From NCBI RefSeq assembly GCF_014649015.1, contig NZ_BMSF01000004.1, positions 372,001 through 436,000 on the forward strand: a DNA stretch of 64,000 nucleotides, given 5' to 3'. The notes under the pieces are model-generated. The model saw only the letters and a program-made list of their open reading frames with translations, did not search any database and was not told the DNA's origin. Below, piece after piece: positions 26,314 through 34,777 of this stretch. The position numbers and the translations under genes are program-made. This DNA comes from Streptomyces narbonensis. Lineage in GTDB: Bacteria; Actinomycetota; Actinomycetes; Streptomycetales; Streptomycetaceae. How positions within the stretch are numbered: position 1 is the stretch's first letter; every line of letters starts with the position of its first letter.

Positions 26314-27578
26314 CAGGCATCGACGGCGGGGCGGCCGCCCTGGTCGTCGAAGACGGTGTTCCGGCCGCGCCTGCGGCGCTTGGGTGCGGCTCCTCTTCCC
26401 TCGTCCTTCAGCACGGGGACCTCACCGGAGCCCGGGTCCCGCCCGGGGACGTTGCCGAGATTGATGGGGATCTCCTGGAGCAGGTCGATGGTCAGGTTCT
26501 CCTGGCCGTTCTCCATGGCCTTGGTGCAGCCGTCCTCGATGAGGCGTTTCAGCAGTCCGACGATCCCCTCGGTGCGGCGGAACAGGTACTCGGGCATCGT
26601 GCCGTCGGTGAGCATGCCCGGCGCCGCGCGGAAGAGCCGTAGCTGGTCCTCGATGCCGGCGAGGTGGTTGACCCAGGCGGCGATGCCGTCGGGGGTGTCG
26701 TAGTGGAACGGGTCAAGGTTGATCATGTCGAAGCGGCGTTCGGTCTGGGTGGCCGCCTCGTCGTTGTGGCTTCTGCCTCGCCTGACGGGCGACAGCACCG
26801 TCTGCCCGGTGCGCGGGTCATGACGGCCTTCCCGCAGCAGCCCGGAACCGGGGATGTTGACGCCGATGAGGACGAGCGTGACGTTCAGGCTCATCAGGTC
26901 CCGGATGAGGTCGAGGGTGTCCTGGTCGTCTTCCCGGTGCATCTTCAAGCGGGTGATGTCGTCGAGCAGCAGCGCTGTGGTGCAGTGCGCGTGCAGGGAC
27001 TCGCGGACGTTGCGGATCAGCCCGCGCAGGGTCTTGGCGTGCGGAGCTCCGTAGAAGTCCAGGATCGCCTCGCACAGTCCCTTCGGCGTGGCCTTGACCG
27101 GCGTCTGGCAGTAGGCCACCGGCAGGAAGAGGTCCCGGGTGCCGGGGATCGCGTTCGGGTTGAGCTGGTGGTGCAGGTCGCGCCAGAAGTCTTCGAACTC
27201 GGCGGCGGTCTCGCAGGCCGTCTCCGTCTTTCCCTGGTAGCCGCCGCCGTTGATCATCAGTCCGTCGCGGGTTCCGGGGGTCTGCTTCAGTGCGCTGTTC
27301 TGGAGTCTGGCCCGCATCAGCGCGGTGACCTGTGCGCTCATCGGGGTTTCCTGCATCCGCAGGTTCACGTGGGTCGCCGCCCTGTGCAGGTCGTGCAGTC
27401 CGCGCTTGCGGGGGCTCATGGCCCGGTACTGGTCCAGCGTCAGTTTCGGTGCCGGGATGAAGGCTCCTCGTGTTTGCCGCCATTGCTGGTATCCCTCGTG
27501 GGTGACCCGGTTCGGCGAGGGGCCGATCCGGAGGAACGGGACGACACTGTCCTGCGGTCCGCTCTGGCCATCGGCCAC
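26313..27578 (-). CDS. TnsC-like AAA+ transposition ATPase
   Basis: A 421-aa ATPase of the TnsC/TniB type. Walker A is GGGYQGKT (111-118) and Walker B is ALLLDD (202-207), with an Arg-rich sensor region after it. The C-terminal tail is basic (PKRRRRGRN). It regulates the transposase and links it to TniQ on target DNA. GTG 27578 (VADGQSGP) is chosen: GGAGGGG lies upstream, and the ancestral tnsB stop would end one base before it. The open frame extends to 28145 but that part is only antisense to the tnsB frame. Confidence 0.9.
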   Translation of the reverse strand: MADGQSGPQDSVVPFLRIGPSPNRVTHEGYQQWRQTRGAFIPAPKLTLDQYRAMSPRKRGLHDLHRAATHVNLRMQETPMSAQVTALMRARLQNSALKQTPGTRDGLMINGGGYQGKTETACETAAEFEDFWRDLHHQLNPNAIPGTRDLFLPVAYCQTPVKATPKGLCEAILDFYGAPHAKTLRGLIRNVRESLHAHCTTALLLDDITRLKMHREDDQDTLDLIRDLMSLNVTLVLIGVNIPGSGLLREGRHDPRTGQTVLSPVRRGRSHNDEAATQTERRFDMINLDPFHYDTPDGIAAWVNHLAGIEDQLRLFRAAPGMLTDGTMPEYLFRRTEGIVGLLKRLIEDGCTKAMENGQENLTIDLLQEIPINLGNVPGRDPGSGEVPVLKDEGRGAAPKRRRRGRNTVFDDQGGRPAVDA

Positions 27579-27579
27579 G

Positions 27580-29889
27580 TCATTCCCCTCCGGCCGGGAG
27601 CGAACTGCCGCCCGGCTCGTCCTCGTCGTTCTCGTCCCCGTCGGGCAGGATGAACAAGTTCCTCTTGCGGTAGCTGGCGCCCAGCGGGGGCGGCAGCGCG
27701 GGTCGGGTCGGCCCGGCCCAGCGGGGGCGGCAGCGCGGGTCGGGTCGGCCCGGTTTCTTCTCTGCGTCGGCGACGCTCGGCGTCCAGGCTCTCCTCGGCC
27801 CTGCGTGCCTGCTCCGGCCAGTGCAGGTGGACGACGGTGTCTCCTGCTGCCCGGGCGGCAGGCTCCTGCTCGGCCCGCGGAGCCGGACGGTCGGCGGCAG
27901 CGGTGTTGGCCTGGATGACGTCGCGGGCGTATTCGGTGCGCTGGGACTTCTTCAGGCGCGTCGGCCAGTGCGCGACCGGTGTGTGCAGGCCGATCATGTC
28001 GAGGAGAAGCGGCAGGAGTTCGGCGTCCGACCTCGGTTTCAGCCCCGCCTTCTGTGCCCGCTGCAAGAGGTCGCGCACCCGTGCGTCGCCGAAGGCCGGC
28101 GTCCTGCCCTCCGACGGGAGTCCGGTCCAGCGCAGCGGGTGCCATGCGTGGGTGAGCGGGTCCTGGAAGAACACGGTGCGGCGGTCACGGGGCTCGCGGT
28201 GGACGATCCACTGCCCTTTGCGTCTGCCGCCGCGGGTGGACCGCTGGTCACGGTAGCGATCCAGAGCCGGGCCGTCGTACCAGAGCCCACGGATTTCACT
28301 CCGCGACGGCCGTGGATCTTCGTCACCGAGTGCTGAGGCAGCAGCTGGTAGTAGAGCTCGGGCGAGGGGATCTCCATCGCGAAGCCGCCCTGGGCGAACG
28401 AGGCCGCGAAGAGCGAGTTCGGGCTGTGGTCGCCACCCGGGTCCCAACTCGGCGCGTACTCGCCCAGACGGCGCTGTTGCCACACCTTCACGATCCACGT
28501 CGCGATCACGTGCTCCATCTGCTCGATGGTCCACGTCGCGTCGCCTTCTGGGTCGGCCCCGCGATCGGCGACATCAACCCCGGTGTAGCCCAGGAGATGC
28601 TCGAACAGCAGAGACCGGATGCTGCCGAAGGCCCTCTCCACCACCTGCTTGTCCGTGGGACGCAGGACCCTGGAGGGGAGGATGTTGCAGCCGAGCACCC
28701 GCTGGACGTCGACAAGATGGTGATTGCGGTAGACCGACCCGTGGTCGGTGGTCACGGTCTCCGGGGCGAAGAACGGCAACCCGGCGACCTCGTAGCCGGC
28801 GAACTCGGCGACCGCGGCAGCAGGCAGCCCGGGATAGGGCCACTCCATGTCCTCGCCCCAGTCTGCCCGCATCGGCAGCGGCAGCATCACGTCCCGCAGC
28901 AGCATCGCCACGTCCACCGAGGTGTCGGAGACCAGGGTGAGGCGAAAAGCGCACAGCGAGTGCGTGTAGACATCCATGGCGAGAGTCAGGTGGACCTTCA
29001 CCGGATCGCCGAACACTCCCTCCCGGACCATGACGGGCAGCACCGTGCTGTCCAGCGCCACCACCTGCCCGGGGCGGTGGACCACCACATGACCTGCCTT
29101 GGTGGGCAGCTGGGCCGAGCGCTCATAGCGCTGACGTGCCCCGCCCGGGCCGAACCACTCCTTCCAGACCCTCAGCAGGGTGTGATAGCCCGGGACCGCG
29201 GTGTCTCGGCCGAAGGTCTCCCGTACGTACTGGTGGATCATGGCCTCGCGGGTGCGGCCGTCCACCCGGGAGCGGTGCAGCGTCTCCGCCCGCACCGCGA
29301 AGATCGCCTCCCGGACCTCCTCACTGACGCTCGGATGCCCGCCGCTCTCCCGCAGCCATCGGTCGTCCGCGCAGCCGATCAGACCGAAGCGGCTGCGGTT
29401 CATCTCCCAACGGATCAGCGTGCGGTAGCCCACCTCCGCGAGGCCGAGCAGCTTCGCTTCCTCACGGGTCATGGCCTTGAGTTCGGCGACCTTCGCCAAG
29501 CGCCGCTCGGTCAGCGTGGTCGTCTCCGGGTCGTACTCGGGCTTCGGCTCCCCCGGCCCCGGCATCAGCGGGTCACCACTGCGGAACCCCGTCTTCACTT
29601 CCAGCAGATGAGCCACGCGCAGCTCGGCCAGCCGACGCCTGTCCGGCTTCAAGTCCCCCGCCGAAGCAGGCTGCCGACCACGGCCCGCCCCCGAGCCCGA
29701 CGTCCGGGACGAAGGACGGCAGCGCTGGTGATTTACCAGGAAGCGGAACGTCAGGTGCTGCCTTGAACCGTCGGGCCCCACCAACTGGACCCGCCCGAGA
29801 TGCGGTTCACGCCGCTCGACGATCCATTCGACGTCATCGAGCACCAGCCCGGCCCCGACGGACAGGTCCAGCGCGCGAGCGGTACTCAC
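27580..29889 (-). pseudogene. TnsB-like DDE transposase with two frame lesions
   Basis: Mu/TnsB-type transposase. The catalytic triad is Asp280 (VVALDST), Asp382 (VTTDHGS) and Glu418 (VVERAFGS). GTG 29889 overlaps the tnsA stop (GTGA). The first frame is intact for 532 codons, to the AAA codon at 28294-28296. The family C-terminal beta-barrel continues in the -1 frame (IRGLWYDGPALDRYR ... VFFQDPLTHAWHPLRW), so one base is missing. Near the end a 37-bp tandem duplication (27679-27753) shifts the frame again. With one unit removed the protein ends LFILPDGDENDEDEP with a stop one base before tnsC. As it stands the unshifted product is 616 aa, ending at 28039, and lacks the C-terminal tail that contacts TnsC. 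Confidence 0.85.
27679..27753. repeat. 37-bp tandem duplication inside tnsB
   Basis: Two identical 37-bp units (GCCCAGCGGGGGCGGCAGCG at the start of each) lie directly next to each other at 27679-27715 and 27716-27752. Since 37 is not a multiple of three, the duplication shifts the tnsB reading frame near its C-terminus. Confidence 0.92.
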
Positions 29890-30749
29890 GACGACTCCGA
29901 TCCGAGGACAACTGTGGAGCGATCCCCGAGAGGCCGGCCCAGATCGATGCCGACGCGGCGGTGCCACAGCAGGTGCAGCAGCTGGGCACGTGCGACCGGC
30001 TCGAACGCACTTCCCGCCGCAATCTCCCCGAAGGTCATCGCCGCACCGGATCCGGCGAGCAGGCCCGGCCTGACACCCAGCGGGTCCGCGAGCGGCCGAC
30101 GCCTGGCCGACATCTCTTCCACCGCCATCAGCACGTACGGCTTCCACCGCGCAGCCACCGTGTATTGCCAGCCGCAGGCCAACGCCGCCTCAGCCGCCGC
30201 GGCGAAGGACTCTCGGTCCTCATCACCGATCAGATCAGCAGGGCGGACGTCGATCAACCAGATGCCCAGGCGGCTTACTACAAGGAAGTCGGGGGTGTGC
30301 CTGCGCCATCCGTCGACGGTACGGAACTTCAGCCGAAGCGGCTGTGAGAGGACCTCGACCACATCGCCGGCGAAATCCAGAACCAGCAGCAGCCCGGCTT
30401 CCTCCAGGCTCTCGAAGCCATGCAGGCGGCCGGTACTGACCATGTACTCAAGGCCGGGACGATGGCGCTGATCGCGCCGCCAGGTGAAGCCCCGCATCGG
30501 CCCCAGCTTGGTGACCGGAACGGCTGGCAGATCAGCCACCGCGCTTGTGACCTCGCCCCCGGCGTACCGCCAGGTAGCCGTCCACTGTCGCGTCCAGCCC
30601 TCGTCCAGGTCGAGCGTATGACGCCCCGAGCCGAGGGAGACCGGCACGAGCAGGTCTTCCCACCTACACGAATGCGACCACAAGGGCTCATGCGCCGCAC
30701 CGTCAGCGGTCCGGGCGGGCAGCCTGCCAGATCCTTGAACGTCCGCCAC
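29886..30749 (-). CDS. TnsA-like endonuclease subunit of heteromeric transposase
   Basis: A TnsA-type restriction-like endonuclease of about 287 aa that cuts the 5' ends of the transposon while TnsB cuts the 3' ends. Core residues with this start: Glu113 (HGFESLEEAGLLLVLDF), Asp154 (RHTPDFLVV) and Asp167-Val-Arg169 (WLIDVRPADLI). The usual catalytic Lys is Arg here. The start is uncertain. GTG 30749 is chosen because the longest frame begins at TTG 30818 inside an end repeat. The stop overlaps the tnsB start. It is the first gene of the operon, next to the right end as in Tn7. Confidence 0.82.
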   Translation of the reverse strand: MADVQGSGRLPARTADGAAHEPLWSHSCRWEDLLVPVSLGSGRHTLDLDEGWTRQWTATWRYAGGEVTSAVADLPAVPVTKLGPMRGFTWRRDQRHRPGLEYMVSTGRLHGFESLEEAGLLLVLDFAGDVVEVLSQPLRLKFRTVDGWRRHTPDFLVVSRLGIWLIDVRPADLIGDEDRESFAAAAEAALACGWQYTVAARWKPYVLMAVEEMSARRRPLADPLGVRPGLLAGSGAAMTFGEIAAGSAFEPVARAQLLHLLWHRRVGIDLGRPLGDRSTVVLGSESS

Positions 30750-30800
30750 GACTCCAGGGAAGCGAAGCCCGGCGTACGCCGTAGGCGATCTTCGGTACTG

Positions 30801-30925
30801 GTGACAACAAGACCGCAAACGATCTCAGCGTGACAAGAATCCTGCACTTCCAGTGACAACAATCCCGCTCACGCCGTCGTGAGAGCCGACGTCGGGAGGA
30901 CTCCCATGTGACAACCATCGTGCTC
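30801..30925 (-). repeat. Right-end TnsB-type binding repeats R1-R4
   Basis: Four copies of an 18-bp motif, read on the + strand as GTGACAAC(A/C)ATCC(C/T)GC-type: 30908-30925, 30853-30870, 30830-30847 and 30801-30818. Spacings are 55, 23 and 29 bp. Together with two copies at the left end this gives the asymmetric ends that Tn7-like elements use for orientation. The tnsA promoter must lie among or just after them. Confidence 0.72.
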
Positions 30926-30932
30926 AGTCACA
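30908..30932 (-). repeat. Right terminal inverted repeat (25 bp)
   Basis: The exact reverse complement of 20007-20031. Its outer end (30932) is followed directly by the second CGTGC target duplication. Confidence 0.95.
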
Positions 30933-30937
30933 CGTGC
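30933..30937. repeat. Right 5-bp target site duplication (CGTGC)
   Basis: Identical to 20002-20006. Removing the element and one CGTGC restores an 89-bp gap between the divergent XRE and AraC start codons. Confidence 0.92.
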
Positions 30938-30949
30938 GATGCTGGGAGC

Positions 30950-31345
30950 GTGAAGCTGGAGGACCTGGTGCGGTTGCGGCGGGCGCGGGACGTGATGGAT
31001 CGCGACTACGCGCTGCCGCTCGACGTGCCGGCGCTGGCCAGGGTCGCGCTCATGTCGGCCGGGCACTTCTCCCGCAGCTTCCGGGCGGCGTACGGGGAGA
31101 CGCCGTACAGCTACCTGATGACCCGGCGCGTCGAGCGGGCGAAGGCGCTGCTGCGGCGGGGCGACCTGAGCGTGACCGAGGTCTGCTTCGCGGTCGGCTG
31201 CACCTCGCTCGGCTCCTTCAGCTCGCGGTTCACGGAGCTGGTGGGCGAGAGCCCGAGCGCCTACCGGGCCCGGTGCCACGAGGCGGGTGCGGTGATCCCG
31301 GCCTGCGTGGCGAAGGTCCTCACCCGCCCGACCAGGAACGACTGA
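30950..31345 (+). CDS. AraC family regulator (HTH only)
   Basis: A 131-aa AraC-type regulator consisting almost only of the DNA-binding domain, with two helix-turn-helix motifs (PALARVALMSAGHFSRSFRAAYGETPYSYL and VTEVCFAVGCTSLGSFSSRFTELVGESPSAYR, residues about 24-95). The C-terminal end (IPACVAKVLTRP) is typical of regulators paired with a VOC protein. GTG 30950 is the family start; the frame extending to 30908 reads into the transposon end. The transposon's right tip is 18 bp upstream, so the native promoter has been displaced. The VOC gene follows and is probably its target. Confidence 0.87.
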   Translation: MKLEDLVRLRRARDVMDRDYALPLDVPALARVALMSAGHFSRSFRAAYGETPYSYLMTRRVERAKALLRRGDLSVTEVCFAVGCTSLGSFSSRFTELVGESPSAYRARCHEAGAVIPACVAKVLTRPTRND

Positions 31346-31429
31346 GCACGAACCTCTGAGCACTTCCGGCGCCGCAAGCGGTCACGATCGGAGAAGCGGA
31401 TTCCGGACCGCCGCCGTAGCGTCGAAGCC

Positions 31430-31849
31430 ATGAACAACGTCAGACTCTCGCAGTGCTTCATCGCCGTCGACGACCACGACAAGGCGCTCACCTTCTACCG
31501 CGACGCCCTCGGCCTGGAGGTCCGCAACGACGTCGGGTTCGAGGGGATGCGCTGGGTGACCGTCGGTTCGCCCGCGCAGCCGGACGTGGAGATCGTCCTC
31601 GAACCCCCGCTGGCCGACCCCAACGCGTCCGCCGCCGACCGCCAGGCCATGGCGGAACTGCTCGCCAAGGGCATGCTGCGCGGCGTGATCTTCTCCACGG
31701 ACGACGTCGACGCCACCTTCGAGCACGTCAGGGCGGCCGGCGGCGAGGTGCTGCAGGAACCGGTCGACCAGCCGTACGGCGTCCGCGACTGCGCCTTCCG
31801 TGACCCGGCGGGCAACATGCTCCGCTTCTCCCAGCCGCGCAAGGGCTGA
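31430..31849 (+). CDS. VOC family (glyoxalase-like) protein
   Basis: A 139-aa vicinal-oxygen-chelate protein with two beta-alpha-beta-beta-beta modules (FIAVDDHDKALTFYRDALGLEV at the start, EHVRAAGGEVLQEPVDQPYGVRDCAFRDPAGNMLRF at the end). Metal-ligand candidates include the early Gln/His and late Glu positions. Such proteins act as glyoxalases, dioxygenases or antibiotic-binding proteins; the substrate is unknown. It follows the small AraC regulator by 84 bp. Confidence 0.87.
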   Translation: MNNVRLSQCFIAVDDHDKALTFYRDALGLEVRNDVGFEGMRWVTVGSPAQPDVEIVLEPPLADPNASAADRQAMAELLAKGMLRGVIFSTDDVDATFEHVRAAGGEVLQEPVDQPYGVRDCAFRDPAGNMLRFSQPRKG

Positions 31850-31910
31850 CCGCTTCCCTCCCCGAGCCCCCGCGTGCAAGCGTGCCGGGAGGTCAACAGG
31901 GAGGGATCAC

Positions 31911-32498
31911 TTGACAGTTGAGACGCATTCACCGGAAGCGGCGGGCCCTCGGCGGCGCGCGGACGTCCTCGAAGAGGCGGCGCACGCGGGGCCTCGCCGC
32001 TTCACCCGTCCCGCGACCGGGGACGAGCGGCAGATGCTCGCCGGCTTCCTGGCGGACCAGCGCGCGACGCTGGTCCTGAAGTGCGCGGGCATCACTAACG
32101 ACCTGGCCCACCGTGCCGTCGAGCCGTCCACGCTCTCCCTCCTCGGCCTGGTCCGCCACCTCGCCGACGTCGAACGCCACTGGTTCCGCGAGATCCTCGC
32201 CGGACAGGCCGACGCGACCCCGCTCTTCTCCTCCCCCGCCGACCCGGACGGGGACTTCGACGGAGCGACCTCCGACCCGGCGGCCGTCACGGCGGCCTGG
32301 GACGCCTGGCGCGCGGCCGTGGACTTCGCCGAACGCTTCGCGGCGGAGGCCCCCGACCTCGACGTCTCGGCCCACGACGCCTGGCGCGGAACGGTCTCCC
32401 TGCGCTGGGTCCTCATCCACATGATCGAGGAGTACGCCCGCCACAACGGTCACGCCGACCTCCTCCGCGAACGCATCGACGGCACGACCGGTGTCTGA
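31911..32498 (+). CDS. DinB/DUF664 family protein
   Basis: A 195-aa DinB-like four-helix-bundle protein (YfiT/DUF664 subgroup). The typical helix LLGLVRHLADVERHWFREILAG gives one metal His and EYARHNGHADLLRERIDG at the C-terminus gives the others, forming a likely three-His metal site. Relatives include mycothiol- or bacillithiol-dependent transferases. The start TTG 31911 has GGGAGGG 6 nt upstream. It is close behind the VOC gene and probably co-transcribed. Confidence 0.85.
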   Translation: MTVETHSPEAAGPRRRADVLEEAAHAGPRRFTRPATGDERQMLAGFLADQRATLVLKCAGITNDLAHRAVEPSTLSLLGLVRHLADVERHWFREILAGQADATPLFSSPADPDGDFDGATSDPAAVTAAWDAWRAAVDFAERFAAEAPDLDVSAHDAWRGTVSLRWVLIHMIEEYARHNGHADLLRERIDGTTGV

Positions 32499-32646
32499 GC
32501 GCCACCCACCCGGCCCGGACCGCGTGAGCAGCGCTCACCAGGCCGGGTCGGGTGCCGCGCGGCGACCCACGTCCGGTCTGCCCCGGCCCGAACTCATCCA
32601 CTTCCTTACAATCCGCCACGGATCGAGTTTGGTTACCCTGGCAGAC

Positions 32647-33132
32647 ATGACAGCCATGGCGCCCACCCGCACCGAGCCCGACCTCTCCTACCTCCTCGAC
32701 CACACCAGCCACGTCCTGCGCACCCGCATGACGGCCGAGCTCGGGGAGATCGGGCTCACGCCTCGCATGCACTGCGTCCTCGTGCACGCCCTGGAGGAGG
32801 AGCGCACGCAGGCGCAGCTCGCCGAGATCGGGGACATGGACAAGACCACGATGGTCGTGACCGTCGACGCACTGGAGAAGGCCGGGCTCGCCGAGCGGCA
32901 GCCGTCGAGCACCGACCGGCGGGCGCGCATCATCGCCGTGACCGCGGAGGGGGCGAAGGTCGCCCAGGAGAGCCAGAAGATCGTCGACGGGGTCCACGAG
33001 AAGACCCTCGGCTCGCTGCCCGACGAGGAGCGCGAGGCCCTGCTGCGCGCCCTGAACCGCCTGGCCACCGGCCACCTGGAGACCCCCGTCGAGAGCCCGA
33101 GGACCGCCCGCCGGGCGCGCCAGCGCGGCTGA
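32647..33132 (+). CDS. MarR family transcriptional regulator
   Basis: A 161-aa MarR-type winged-helix repressor (TQAQLAEIGDMDKTTMVVTVDALEKAGLAERQPSSTDRRARIIAVT, the recognition helix and wing with the DRR signature, about residues 55-100). It stands 100 bp upstream of a DHA2 drug exporter in the same direction and most likely represses it. ATG 32647 is chosen because the longer frame overlaps the DinB end without family similarity. Confidence 0.9.
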   Translation: MTAMAPTRTEPDLSYLLDHTSHVLRTRMTAELGEIGLTPRMHCVLVHALEEERTQAQLAEIGDMDKTTMVVTVDALEKAGLAERQPSSTDRRARIIAVTAEGAKVAQESQKIVDGVHEKTLGSLPDEEREALLRALNRLATGHLETPVESPRTARRARQRG

Positions 33133-33164
33133 CCGCGGAAGGACCGCACAAGTCCTCCCGTAAA

Positions 33165-33212
33165 AAATAGTCCGCAACAAAACCATCTGCTAACGTCTCT
33201 CCTGTTGCCTCC
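33165..33212 (+). promoter_or_regulatory. Candidate promoter/operator of the DHA2 exporter
   Basis: An AT-rich block unlike its surroundings lies between marR and the exporter. TAGTCC and TAACGT are 17 bp apart and could be -35 and -10 elements. GCAACA (33,173) and TGTTGC (33,203) flank the -10 as an inverted pair that MarR might bind. Both are inferences from pattern and place. Confidence 0.4.
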
Positions 33213-33232
33213 ACCGAACAGGAGAGAGAGCC

Positions 33233-34777
33233 ATGTCCACGCCTGCCGCCACCCGCCCCAGCACCTCCCGACACCTCGCCCTCGGCGTCCTCGCCACGAG
33301 CATGCTGATGACCGTCCTCGACGGCAGCATCGTCACCGTCGCGATGCCCGCGATCCAAAGCGACCTCGGCTTCACCCCCGTCGCCCTCAGCTGGGTCGTC
33401 AACGCCTACCTCATCGCCTTCGGCTCGCTCCTCCTCCTCGCCGGCCGCCTCGGCGACCTCATCGGCCGCAAGCGGATGTTCCTCCTCGGCACAGGCCTCT
33501 TCACCGCCGCCTCGCTCCTCGCCGGCGCCGCCGCCTCCCCCGAGGTCCTGATCGCCGCCCGCTTCCTCCAGGGCGTCGGCAGCGCGATGTCCGCGGCCGT
33601 CAGCCTCGGCATCCTCGTCACCCTCTTCGCCGAACCCCGCGAACGCGCCAAGGCCATCGCCGTGTTCAGCTTCACCGGCGCCGCCGGCGCCTCCCTCGGC
33701 CAGGTCCTGGGCGGAGTCCTCACCGACGCCCTCGCCTGGAACTGGATCTTCTTCATCAACCTCCCCATCGGCGTCGCCGCCCTCCTCCTCGCCCTCCCCG
33801 CCCTGCCCGCCGACCGTGGCCTCGGCCTCAAGGCCGGCGCGGACGTCCTCGGCGCGCTGCTCGTCACCTCCGGCCTGATGACCGGGATCTACGCGGTCGT
33901 CACCATCGAGGAGTACGGGGCCGGTTCGGCGCACACCCTCGGCCTCGGCGCCCTCGCCGTCGCCCTCCTGGCCGGCTTCCTCGTCCGCCAGACGAAGGCC
34001 GCCACCCCGCTCATGCCCCTGCGGATCCTCCGCTCGCGCAGCGTCTCCGGCGCCAACCTGGTCCAGATGCTGATGGTCGCCGCGCTCTTCTCCTTCCAGA
34101 TCCTCGTCGCCCTCTACCTCCAGAAGGTCCGCGGCTACGGCGCCGCCGAGACCGGCCTCGCGATGCTGCCCGCCGCCGCCGTCATCGGTGTCGTCTCCCT
34201 CGGCGTCTCGGCCCGGCTCATCGCCCGCTTCGGCGAGCGGAACATCCTCCTCACCGGCCTCCTCCTGCTCGTCGGCGTCCTCGGCCTGCTGACCCGCCTC
34301 CCCGTCGACGCCGACTACACCACCGACCTGCTCCCCGTGATGCTGCTCGCCGCCGGCTTCGGCCTCGCGCTCCCCGCGCTCACCTCGCTCGCCATGTCCG
34401 GCGCCGAGGAGAAGGACGCGGGCCTCGCCTCCGGCCTCTTCAACACCACCCAGCAGATCGGCATGGCCCTCGGCATCGCGGTCCTCTCCACCCTCGCCGC
34501 CTCCCGCACCGAGTCGCTCACGGCGGCCGGCCGAACCACCGCCGAGGCCCTGACCGGCGGCTACCACCTGGCCTTCGCCGTCGGCACCGCGCTCGTCCTC
34601 GCCGCCCTGGCGGTCGCCTTCACGGTCCTGCGCCCGGCCAAGACCCCGACCACCGACACCACCACCGGCCCGACCACCGACACCACCACCGGCACCACCG
34701 ACACCACCACCGGCACCACCACCGACACCACCACCCCGGACTCCGAGCAGACCCCCAGGATGACAATGGCCGCATGA
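33233..34777 (+). CDS. DHA2 family (EmrB/QacA-like) MFS exporter
   Basis: A 514-aa drug:H+ antiporter with about 14 membrane helices. Signature parts include LDGSIVTVAMPAIQSDLG (motif D1, helix 1), GRLGDLIGRKRMFLLG (motif A) and GAAGASLGQVLGGVLTDALAWNWIFFINLP (motif C). The C-terminus carries a Thr-rich repeat (TDTTTGPTTDTTTGTTDTTT) from a 15-21 bp DNA repeat. ATG 33233 follows AGGAGAGA. It is probably repressed by the upstream MarR protein and is coupled by ATGA to a WYL regulator. Confidence 0.92.
   Translation: MSTPAATRPSTSRHLALGVLATSMLMTVLDGSIVTVAMPAIQSDLGFTPVALSWVVNAYLIAFGSLLLLAGRLGDLIGRKRMFLLGTGLFTAASLLAGAAASPEVLIAARFLQGVGSAMSAAVSLGILVTLFAEPRERAKAIAVFSFTGAAGASLGQVLGGVLTDALAWNWIFFINLPIGVAALLLALPALPADRGLGLKAGADVLGALLVTSGLMTGIYAVVTIEEYGAGSAHTLGLGALAVALLAGFLVRQTKAATPLMPLRILRSRSVSGANLVQMLMVAALFSFQILVALYLQKVRGYGAAETGLAMLPAAAVIGVVSLGVSARLIARFGERNILLTGLLLLVGVLGLLTRLPVDADYTTDLLPVMLLAAGFGLALPALTSLAMSGAEEKDAGLASGLFNTTQQIGMALGIAVLSTLAASRTESLTAAGRTTAEALTGGYHLAFAVGTALVLAALAVAFTVLRPAKTPTTDTTTGPTTDTTTGTTDTTTGTTTDTTTPDSEQTPRMTMAA

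Larger units (their letters stand above)
20007..30932. mobile_element. Complete Tn7-like transposon with two TniQ proteins and defence cargo
   Basis: A 10,926-bp element bounded by perfect 25-bp inverted repeats starting 5'-TGTGACTGAGCACGATGG and a 5-bp CGTGC duplication. From the right end it encodes tnsA, tnsB (frame-damaged), tnsC and tniQ as one overlapping operon. Then come a PD-(D/E)XK-like cargo gene, an AIPR cargo gene on the opposite strand, and a second tniQ at the left end. The cargo has clearly lower GC than the chromosome. Cas genes and CRISPR repeats are absent. It sits between the divergent XRE and AraC genes. Proteins follow the Tn7 logic: TnsA/TnsB cut and join DNA, TnsC is an ATPase switch and TniQ chooses targets. 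Confidence 0.95.

Noticed and set aside
27579..28145. N-terminal extension of TnsC
   Set aside because: It is Arg/Pro/Ala-rich shadow sequence of the tnsB 3' end. GTG 27578 with GGAGGGG is the natural start.
20007..30932. CRISPR-associated transposon (CAST)
   Set aside because: No Cas5-8 or Cas12k-like gene and no repeat-spacer array occur in or beside the element, so only the Tn7-like core is claimed.
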